Shown: positions 1-4,864 of the stretch, piece by piece
Layout: each line of letters starts with the position of its first letter
How positions within the stretch are numbered: position 1 is the stretch's first letter
Origin: Chryseobacterium gleum
Lineage (GTDB): Bacteria > Bacteroidota > Bacteroidia > Flavobacteriales_D > Crocinitomicaceae
NCBI GenBank assembly: GCA_945877045.1
Contig: CAMCQW010000052.1
Location: 1 to 10,205, forward strand
Reading direction: 5' to 3'
DNA length: 10,205 bases
Position numbers and translations under genes: made by a program
The notes under the pieces: generated by a model
The model's database searches: none
Told to the model about the DNA's origin: nothing
What the model saw: the letters and a program-made list of their open reading frames with translations, nothing else

Positions 1-488
1 ATTGCACCATTGATGGGGATCGTGTCTGCGATACACCTCCTCATAAACAAAGCGATTGTGGAGCTACCAATCCATGCACCGTAACTGGTGTGTGGGATAA
101 CAGCCGGTATAATTATATGTCTTATTGTCCGCTTGTAAACAGATTTACACAAGGGCAGAAAGATAGAATGAGGGCTACAGCAGTTATTGCTCCAAGAGCA
201 AGTTTGTTAACTTCAGCAGGGTGTGGAATCTTAGGGACGAACGAAATGAGCGATACTCAGGAATTTTCAGTTTTTCCAAATCCAACGCAATCGAGTTTTT
301 CAATAATTAACAGCGCTCAAAAGCCACTGACGATCGTTTTGATTTCATCAGATGGCAAACAATTAAATACACTGTTTAGTCAAGAAAACATTGTTTCTTT
401 TGACCTTTCCTCACATCCTAAAGGATTCTATTTATTGGAAATTAATGACGGAGCTAAAACTGAGTTCAAGCGTATAATTAAGGAATAA
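1..488 (+). CDS. M43-type zinc metalloprotease with T9SS tail, 3' end only
   Basis: This reading frame is open from the window edge (first full codon at position 3) to TAA at 486-488, giving 161 visible codons, so the gene begins upstream. The first visible residues contain DGDRVCDTPP, then a Cys-containing stretch, then NYMSYC (codons 37-42) and FTQGQKDRMR. This order is characteristic of the catalytic-domain end of peptidase family M43 (cytophagalysin/pappalysin group), where the Met in NYMSY is the Met-turn under the zinc site. The zinc-binding HExxH motif should lie upstream and is not visible. After a short linker comes a T9SS type A sorting domain of roughly 75 residues: FPNPTQ near its start, an SSDGKQL strand, KGFYLLEI near the end and the basic terminus FKRIIKE. 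The product is therefore probably exported, with the tail removed on secretion or surface attachment. The GTG at 90 is internal to the domain and not a credible start. Family call is firm; substrate unknown. Confidence 0.88.
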   Translation, partial: CTIDGDRVCDTPPHKQSDCGATNPCTVTGVWDNSRYNYMSYCPLVNRFTQGQKDRMRATAVIAPRASLLTSAGCGILGTNEMSDTQEFSVFPNPTQSSFSIINSAQKPLTIVLISSDGKQLNTLFSQENIVSFDLSSHPKGFYLLEINDGAKTEFKRIIKE

Positions 489-648
489 AGGAGCATTAAT
501 ATTGGTTTGCTACCTGTCTCAGACATGCCGTGCCTTGAAATTAGTTGTATTAAAATATCTTTTTATCCCCTGCCAATGAAGGGGGCGAACTTTTGGAAGG
601 AGTTAGAACGCACCATAAAAAGCAATATGGTTAACAGTATTCTACAAT

Positions 649-688
649 AATCCTAGAATTCATAAGGATTTTTACAATTCTTTTTTTT
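649..688 (+). terminator. possible weak AT-rich terminator
   Basis: AGAATT at 655-660 can pair with AATTCT at 676-681, which runs directly into a tract of T residues (to about 688). A competing stem is AATCCT at 649-654 with AGGATT at 665-670. Both are only 6 bp and AT-rich, so the call is weak. The position, between two genes that converge, is where the upstream metalloprotease transcript should end, although about 160 nt after its stop. The rest of the 489-713 gap holds no credible ORF and no other clear signal. Confidence 0.28.
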
Positions 689-713
689 AATCGGACATTA
701 ATGATTTAGAAAA

Positions 714-1763
714 TTAATTCCATGATGCAACAAAATGTAGATTGATGCTATTTTTATTAATAAATTCTATCTCATATATTCTTCCAAATTGATGACATTT
801 AAAACATTCATCTTCATCACAATCGGCAATATCTAGAATTAAACCAATATTTTTATTGACAAAAATAGTTACGTAATTATTGCAAGTGTCGTCCTTTTTC
901 AAGTTGAATAGGGTACATAATTCAGTTAAGCTGAATAAAAATAGGTCATTTAACGAATTTAATGACTTTTTGATTTTTAGCTTTTCAGCTTCCATTCCGA
1001 ATTTTTGTGAAGAAAAGTTGGTGAACAGATCAAGACTCATGTCAGGAATTTTATAGTCTACCGTCATAGTTGTGGAATAGTAATCAAATTCCTTTGCGTT
1101 GAAATACGTTGATTTAAGTTTTTTTAAGACATATTGCGATAAATATACTTTTTCACAAGCCTGAGTATAATAATAGCTATCGTAATAGCTACTTTCTTTA
1201 GTCACATCTATTTGATTCTTATAATTATTGGCCCTTTTTACCCAATAACGAAAACAGGTATTTATTAGGTACTGCATTTCAGTATCTCCATAATCAAGCA
1301 TAATAGTTAAACAAGTTTCAAATGCATATGGCTCTAAAGGAATAGATGAATCATTTTTTATCCAACTATTCAAATAGTCGGTGTAAATGGTTTTAAATTT
1401 TGCCTTATCAAGTTCAGGATATAGATAAAATTCATTTAAAAAGCATAATATGCTCTCAGAAGGATTACTTCCTGGTACCAAAGCAAACAAATCATTGAGA
1501 AGATTTCTATCGTAAAAACCGATTTTGCTACCACAACCAGTATTATACCCTAAAATGTTTAAAGCAGAATCCAATCCATGCTCTTTGGCAATTTCAATAA
1601 CTTTTACTCGATCCACCAAAATAACTTGAAAAATTCCTGAAGTTGGATCAACTTTTATCTTGTTATTAAAGCATTTCAAAGTAGTTGAATCCACTACAAG
1701 CCCTAATTGAAAATAAGAAATTAAACAAATTAACAATACAACTAAATGGCGGCTTAATTTCAT
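714..1763 (-). CDS. unrecognised exported 349-aa protein with C-terminal Cys cluster
   Basis: I do not recognise a family. The N-terminus has a short basic segment followed by a hydrophobic run (about residues 8-24), so it is probably a Sec signal peptide, though an N-terminal membrane anchor cannot be excluded. There is no lipobox Cys in that region and no T9SS sorting domain at the end. The mature part is rich in Tyr, Asn and Lys, with a Tyr-dense patch near 193-199 (YYDSYYY), and several segments look helical. Near the C-terminus, residues 315-324 read CDEDECFKCH, a C-x4-C-x2-C-H arrangement that could bind metal or form disulfides. Other Cys occur at 31, 77, 107, 151, 170, 203, 283 and 294, which for an exported protein suggests disulfides. 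The ATG at 1761-1763 directly precedes the signal-like segment. The gene is transcribed away from the rhomboid gene and stands alone. It is real by length and signal sequence; function unknown. Confidence 0.8.
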   Translation of the reverse strand: MKLSRHLVVLLICLISYFQLGLVVDSTTLKCFNNKIKVDPTSGIFQVILVDRVKVIEIAKEHGLDSALNILGYNTGCGSKIGFYDRNLLNDLFALVPGSNPSESILCFLNEFYLYPELDKAKFKTIYTDYLNSWIKNDSSIPLEPYAFETCLTIMLDYGDTEMQYLINTCFRYWVKRANNYKNQIDVTKESSYYDSYYYTQACEKVYLSQYVLKKLKSTYFNAKEFDYYSTTMTVDYKIPDMSLDLFTNFSSQKFGMEAEKLKIKKSLNSLNDLFLFSLTELCTLFNLKKDDTCNNYVTIFVNKNIGLILDIADCDEDECFKCHQFGRIYEIEFINKNSINLHFVASWN

Positions 1764-1803
1764 ATTTCTGTATTATTTATAATTGATTAGTCTAGCATAA
1801 AAA

Positions 1804-1831
1804 TAGTTCAAAAACGTGAATAATTGAACTA
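1804..1831. promoter_or_regulatory. perfect 8-bp inverted repeat in divergent promoter region
   Basis: TAGTTCAA at 1804-1811 is mirrored exactly by TTGAACTA at 1824-1831, with a 12-nt spacer (AAACGTGAATAA). The centre lies about 55 nt upstream of the minus-strand exported gene and about 100 nt upstream of the rhomboid gene. A spaced palindrome between two divergent genes is a typical place for an operator, but it could also be a transcript hairpin or chance in AT-rich DNA. I see no convincing TAnnTTTG promoter box in 1764-1917 on either strand. Confidence 0.3.
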
Positions 1832-1917
1832 ATAAAAGGAAATAGTTTATTCCAATGGTTTAGTAACAAAAAAGCATGTTTTCGTTTCGCAAAAAAGTTG
1901 CCCAATAAAAACTGCTT

Positions 1918-2742
1918 ATGAAAGCGGCATTGAGAAAATTTCTTCAAGAGAGAATCTGTACTAAAATAACACCAGCGCTCCAATTCTTACTATTGATCAA
2001 TATAAGCGTCGCATTATTTTTTTATCTTTTCGATATCATCAGCGGTATAGACTTACATTTCTACTTTAGTGCCTACCCAACCTATTCACCACATTTTCAC
2101 TATTATCAATTAGTCACCTTCATGTTTGTCCATTCTATTGATCCTTTACATATTATTTTTAATGTATTATTTTTATTAGTTTTTTCAGCCAATGTTGAGA
2201 AAAAAATAGGATTCAACTCATTTATTATAGCCTACTTCGTATGTGCATGGGTCGGATATATTTTCATCAATCAAGCCTATTCTATAAATAAGATTCAAAT
2301 TGAAGAACGTATCATCTCAACGGGGATTTCACCTGAAAAAATACCAATAAACGACAGGCATCAAGTTGATGATAAGTATTATTTAAAGTTAAATGCAAGC
2401 CAAATAAATGTTGTGAAAGAATATAATTTTGTGACCTCCAAAACAAATGGGGCATCCGGTGCTTTATTTGGTATCATTGTCATCTACCTATTCTTAAATT
2501 TATTGAATTATAGAAAAGTTCTTTTCCTTCTATTCGGGTTTTATACACTTTATGAAAATTATCAAGTTTTACTTGAATCAAGCACTCAAATCAATGGTTC
2601 TTGTTGCGCACATTTAGGAGGCATATTAGGAGGTCTGATCATCATTTCTTTTTATTTGATTATTCAATTGATAACCAAAAAATATGTAATTGTAAAACAA
2701 AATGAACGTAATTCCACAGGAATCATTCACACCTTTAAATAA
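1918..2742 (+). CDS. rhomboid-family intramembrane serine protease
   Basis: A 274-aa multi-pass membrane protein. Rhomboids cleave substrate transmembrane helices within the membrane using a Ser-His dyad. Visible motifs in the expected order are: first helix about 22-42; HIIFN at 78-82, matching the HxxxN pair of GlpG-type enzymes; a helix about 101-118; GASGALFG at 178-185 with the predicted nucleophile Ser180; and AHLGG at 231-235 with the predicted catalytic His232, followed by a GxxxG-like helix (GGILGGL). Both catalytic residues are present, so an active enzyme is likely. A hydrophilic stretch of about 55 residues (121-176) separates the third helix region from the active-site serine; insertions at this place are common in Bacteroidetes rhomboids. 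The helices after the serine are shorter and more diverged than usual. The ATG at 1918 is preceded in frame by a stop shortly upstream. The CAP-domain gene follows 5 nt downstream, so the two are almost certainly co-transcribed. Substrate unknown. Confidence 0.9.
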   Translation: MKAALRKFLQERICTKITPALQFLLLINISVALFFYLFDIISGIDLHFYFSAYPTYSPHFHYYQLVTFMFVHSIDPLHIIFNVLFLLVFSANVEKKIGFNSFIIAYFVCAWVGYIFINQAYSINKIQIEERIISTGISPEKIPINDRHQVDDKYYLKLNASQINVVKEYNFVTSKTNGASGALFGIIVIYLFLNLLNYRKVLFLLFGFYTLYENYQVLLESSTQINGSCCAHLGGILGGLIIISFYLIIQLITKKYVIVKQNERNSTGIIHTFK

Positions 2743-2747
2743 TTATA

Positions 2748-3278
2748 ATGAAGTGCCTCCTCCTTATTCCCTCCTTTATTCTTTGTTCATTTTTATTGTA
2801 TTCGCAAAAATTAAGCGAAGAGGAAATTAAGTTATATAATCTAATAATGAAATATAGGAAGGACTATAAGCTGCCCACTATCCCCTTGTCTAAATCGTTA
2901 ACGTTCGTTGCACAAACTCACGTCAAAGATTTAGTGGTTAACAGTCCAATTAATAACAAATGTAACCTACATAGTTGGTCATCCGAAGGAATTTGGTCAT
3001 CCTGTTGTTACACAGATGATCACGCAAAAGCCAGTTGCATGTGGGACAAACCCAGTGAATTAACAACTTACTCTGGATTCGGTTATGAAATTGCTTATAG
3101 TTCTTCAGAAGTTGTAACAGCAGAAGATGCATTAGAAGGTTGGAAAGAAAGTCCAGGGCATAATGCCGTGATTATTAATCAAGGTCCTTGGGGAGGAAAA
3201 TGGAATGCCATTGGAATTGGTATACTGGAAGGTTATGCGGTTGTTTGGTTTGGAAATGAAATAGATACTGAAAATTAA
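2748..3278 (+). CDS. secreted CAP-domain (SCP/PR-1-like) protein
   Basis: A 176-aa protein with a clear signal peptide (hydrophobic residues 3-18, cleavage probably near SQ at 19-20) followed by one CAP superfamily domain that fills the rest. The four residues that form the usual CAP cavity can be placed: His76 in LHSW, Glu114 in GYEIA (the GEN-like position), Glu134 and His138 in GWKESPGHNAVI. The closing strands (NAIGIGILEGYAVVWFGNEI) fit the family. Four Cys in 72-97 may form disulfides in the periplasm or outside. Bacterial CAP proteins are exported, and their biochemical role is mostly undefined; sterol/lipid binding and protease-like activity are described for some eukaryotic members and should not be assumed here. 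The gene sits 5 nt after the rhomboid gene in the same transcription unit and ends in a strong hairpin terminator. Because it has a cleavable signal rather than a stable membrane anchor, being a rhomboid substrate is not obvious. Confidence 0.87.
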   Translation: MKCLLLIPSFILCSFLLYSQKLSEEEIKLYNLIMKYRKDYKLPTIPLSKSLTFVAQTHVKDLVVNSPINNKCNLHSWSSEGIWSSCCYTDDHAKASCMWDKPSELTTYSGFGYEIAYSSSEVVTAEDALEGWKESPGHNAVIINQGPWGGKWNAIGIGILEGYAVVWFGNEIDTEN

Positions 3279-3310
3279 CCTTCTAGTTGGAACAATTGAT
3301 TATTCAATAA

Positions 3311-3344
3311 AAAAGGTCATCTATCAATTGACGGATGACCTTTT
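3311..3344 (+). terminator. strong Rho-independent terminator after the CAP gene
   Basis: AAAAGGTCATC at 3311-3321 pairs perfectly with GATGACCTTTT at 3334-3344, an 11-bp stem with a 12-nt loop, ending in T residues. It starts 32 nt after the CAP stop codon. The A run on the left arm and T run on the right make it potentially bidirectional, so it could also back up termination of the minus-strand tRNA transcript. Confidence 0.85.
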
Positions 3345-3429
3345 GTAGCGTTTGTCCTGATAGTCGAAGACTCATCAGGGAGAGAGAGATTTGAATACTG
3401 ACGCAAAAAGGGTCAGCATTCTGACAACC
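3341..3429 (-). pseudogene. degenerate tRNA-Met copy interrupted by a 30-nt hairpin insert
   Basis: Positions 3377-3395 repeat 3451-3469 of the intact tRNA with one mismatch in 19 nt (16 contiguous identities), at an offset of 74 nt, the length of the tRNA gene. On the left, TTTTGTAGCG at 3341-3350 repeats 3445-3454, the tRNA 3' end plus flank. In the intact copy these blocks are contiguous; here they are separated by about 30 nt (3351-3380). That insert contains CCTGATAGTC and GACT-C-ATCAGG, which fold into a 10-bp stem with one bulge and a GAA loop (3356-3379). Weaker similarity continues toward the anticodon region: the minus-strand stretch CAGAATGCTGACCCT resembles CAGGATTCATAACCCT. The simplest reading is a decayed tandem tRNA duplicate. 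An attachment-site remnant of an old tRNA-targeted integration is the alternative. Confidence 0.5.
3405..3429 (-). terminator. likely terminator of the tRNA transcript
   Basis: Read on the minus strand just after the tRNA 3' end, GTCAG (3425-3421) and CTGAC (3416-3412) form a 5-bp stem with a 4-nt loop. GG/CC pairs extend it beyond a two-base bulge, and TTTTT follows at 3409-3405. Distance and polarity fit tRNA transcript termination. The hairpin overlaps the degenerate tRNA copy, so its symmetry may partly be inherited from an old anticodon arm. Confidence 0.45.
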
Positions 3430-3449
3430 TGATACTATTTTTCTTTTTG

Positions 3450-3523
3450 TAGCGAGAGAGAGATTTGAACTCTCGGCCTCAGGGTTATGAATCCTGCGCT
3501 CTAACCAACTGAGCTACCTCGCC
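3450..3523 (-). tRNA. tRNA-Met (anticodon CAT), elongator type
   Basis: A full cloverleaf can be drawn on the minus strand. The acceptor GGCGAGG pairs with TCTCGCT, with G:U at both the 1-72 and 7-66 pairs; discriminator A; CCA is not encoded. The D stem is GCTC/GAGC, the anticodon arm is CAGGA-TTCATAA-CCCTG with anticodon CAT, and the T arm is GAGAG-TTCAAAT-CTCTC. The anticodon stem has an A31:C39 mismatch at its base next to the loop. The C11:G24 D-stem pair and paired position 1-72 argue against the initiator tRNA. A CAT anticodon can also be lysidine-modified tRNA-Ile2, which the sequence alone does not settle. It is transcribed divergently from the proline dehydrogenase gene. Confidence 0.92.
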
Positions 3524-3548
3524 ATTTAATAAATTTAATTTTGGAGTG

Positions 3549-3556
3549 CAAATATA
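3549..3556 (-). promoter_or_regulatory. Bacteroidetes -7 box of the tRNA promoter
   Basis: The minus strand reads TATATTTG, an exact match to the phylum -7 consensus TAnnTTTG, followed by CACTCC and a leader of about 25 nt to the tRNA 5' end. No clear TTTG -33 element is seen at the usual spacing; the upstream DNA is a run of T and A. Position and match make it the likely tRNA promoter. Confidence 0.6.
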
Positions 3557-3634
3557 ATGAATTTCAATTAAAAAAATAACGATTGTTACTATAGTAAGTA
3601 TTGAATTATTTCATTGTGACCAGTCGATTCATCG

Positions 3635-3693
3635 ATCGAAGTGAAAAATATCCAACATATAAATTTCACGTCAATATAAAATAATTAAATTTG
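3635..3693 (+). promoter_or_regulatory. candidate operator and -7-like box upstream of proline dehydrogenase
   Basis: An imperfect inverted repeat pairs 3635-3649 with 3661-3675 (11 of 15 positions; the core GTGAAA / TTTCAC is perfect), centred about 43 nt before the GTG start. At 3686-3693 the plus strand reads TAAATTTG, an exact match to TAnnTTTG, but it lies only 4 nt before the start codon and would give a leaderless or near-leaderless mRNA. Another exact match, TAATTTTG at 3536-3543, would give a leader of about 150 nt. Which box is used cannot be decided by eye. The remaining sequence between the tRNA and this gene is AT-rich with no ORF. Confidence 0.3.
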
Positions 3694-3697
3694 GGTC

Positions 3698-4864
3698 GTG
3701 ATAAATTTTGACGATACAGCTGTTGCATTTAAAAGTAAATCCAATAATGAATTAATTCGTTCTTATTGGCTTTTTAAAATTATCGGATCTAAAAAATTAG
3801 TGAAAATCGGTAAAACTCTTACCCTCTTTGCATTAAAAATCAAACTACCTATTAAAAGCATAATTAGGGCAACTATTTTTAAACAATTCTGCGGTGGGGA
3901 AACGGTTGACCAATGTACACCTACCATTAAAAATTTAGCTGATTACAATGTTGGGACCATTCTCGATTATTCGATTGAGGGAAAAATGACTGATCAAGAT
4001 TTTGACCTAACAGTTTTAGAAATTATCAAAACAATTGATAAAGGAAAGAACAATTCATCGATTCCTTTTGCAGTTTTTAAGGTCTCAGGTATTGCCAGAT
4101 TTAATGATTTGGAGCGCTTATCTATTGCGCTAGAAAAAAATGAAACAATAGATGCAGAAATTGAATCCGTTATTATTAATCGAATTGATAGGATTTGTAA
4201 TGCGGCATATCAAAATAACATTCCTGTATTTATTGATGCCGAAGAAACTTGGATTCAAGCATGCTTAGATAATTGGTGCCTGCAAATGATGCTTCGCTAC
4301 AATAAAGAAAGAGCGATTGTTTTTAATACGCTTCAAATGTATCGGCATGATCGCTTAGCGTTTTTAAAAAATTGCCATGAGTTAGCGAGCATGCATAATA
4401 TTAAGTACGGTATAAAATTAGTTCGTGGTGCTTATATGGAAAAGGAACGTGAACGTGCAATAACAATGAACTACCCCTCTCCTATTCAAGCTACAAAAGA
4501 AGCTACCGACAAGGATTTCAACCTAGCTATGGAATATATCGTAGAAAATATTAATTCCTTTGCTCTTTGCGCGGGAACGCACAATGAAGAAAGTTCGCTT
4601 TTACTGACGCAATTAATGACAAAATTTAATCTTCTTTCATCTACGCCATCGATCTATTTTGCTCAATTACTTGGAATGTCAGACCACATTTCATTCAACC
4701 TTGCGGATGCAGGTTATAATGTTGCTAAATATGTCCCTTTTGGTCCTATTGAAGAGGTAATGCCTTATCTTTTAAGACGTGCAGACGAAAACACATCTGT
4801 AGCCGGGCAAACGAGTAGAGAATTGAAGCTGATTCAGCAAGAAAGAAAACGAAGACGACTTTAG
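3698..4864 (+). CDS. proline dehydrogenase (FAD-dependent)
   Basis: Catalyses the first step of proline catabolism, L-proline to 1-pyrroline-5-carboxylate, with FAD as cofactor and electrons passed to the membrane quinone pool. The 388-aa protein is the monofunctional PRODH form; the P5C dehydrogenase half of PutA is absent. Family motifs appear in order: DAEETW (180-185), TLQMY (211-215), KLVRGAYM (240-247), GTHNE (293-297), QLLGMSD (323-329), YVPFGP (345-350) and YLLRRADEN (357-365), whose paired Arg360/Arg361 correspond to the residues that bind the proline carboxylate in PutA-type enzymes. The N-terminal FDDTAVAFKSKSN and IFKQFCGGET segments match the Bacteroidetes subfamily. The start is GTG at 3698: an in-frame TAA lies at 3686-3688 and no ATG is available before conserved sequence. 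The terminal codons are strongly basic (KRRRL). Its TAG overlaps the convergent gene's stop, leaving no intergenic terminator. Monocistronic within the window. Confidence 0.96.
   Translation: MINFDDTAVAFKSKSNNELIRSYWLFKIIGSKKLVKIGKTLTLFALKIKLPIKSIIRATIFKQFCGGETVDQCTPTIKNLADYNVGTILDYSIEGKMTDQDFDLTVLEIIKTIDKGKNNSSIPFAVFKVSGIARFNDLERLSIALEKNETIDAEIESVIINRIDRICNAAYQNNIPVFIDAEETWIQACLDNWCLQMMLRYNKERAIVFNTLQMYRHDRLAFLKNCHELASMHNIKYGIKLVRGAYMEKERERAITMNYPSPIQATKEATDKDFNLAMEYIVENINSFALCAGTHNEESSLLLTQLMTKFNLLSSTPSIYFAQLLGMSDHISFNLADAGYNVAKYVPFGPIEEVMPYLLRRADENTSVAGQTSRELKLIQQERKRRRL

Noticed and set aside
567..584. CCCCT ... AGGGG hairpin in the convergent gap, considered as terminator or structured RNA.
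   Set aside because: Only a 5-bp stem, no T tract immediately after it on the plus strand, and no supporting structure nearby.
1792..1983. A 63-codon minus-strand open frame covering the rhomboid start and the divergent promoter region.
   Set aside because: No recognisable features, overlaps the rhomboid N-terminus and the palindrome, and lacks any support beyond being open.
2278..2445. Hydrophilic insertion of about 55 residues before the GASG motif of the rhomboid, considered as a novel domain.
   Set aside because: Bacteroidetes rhomboids commonly carry an insertion of similar size at this position, so it is not special to this protein.
3351..3381. Minus-strand CTGATGAGTC with a following short stem resembles the start of a hammerhead ribozyme core.
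   Set aside because: The required GAAA box after stem II is absent (the strand reads TATCAGGACAAA), and the bases are fully explained as a simple bulged hairpin.
3450..3523. Initiator tRNA-fMet.
   Set aside because: The 1-72 pair is not the C:A mismatch of initiators and the D stem has C11:G24; only two of the three initiator G:C pairs are present in the anticodon stem.
3622..3640. TCGAT ... ATCGA palindrome upstream of proline dehydrogenase.
   Set aside because: Five-base arms with a short spacer are easily explained by chance; the GTGAAA/TTTCAC repeat just downstream is the better candidate.
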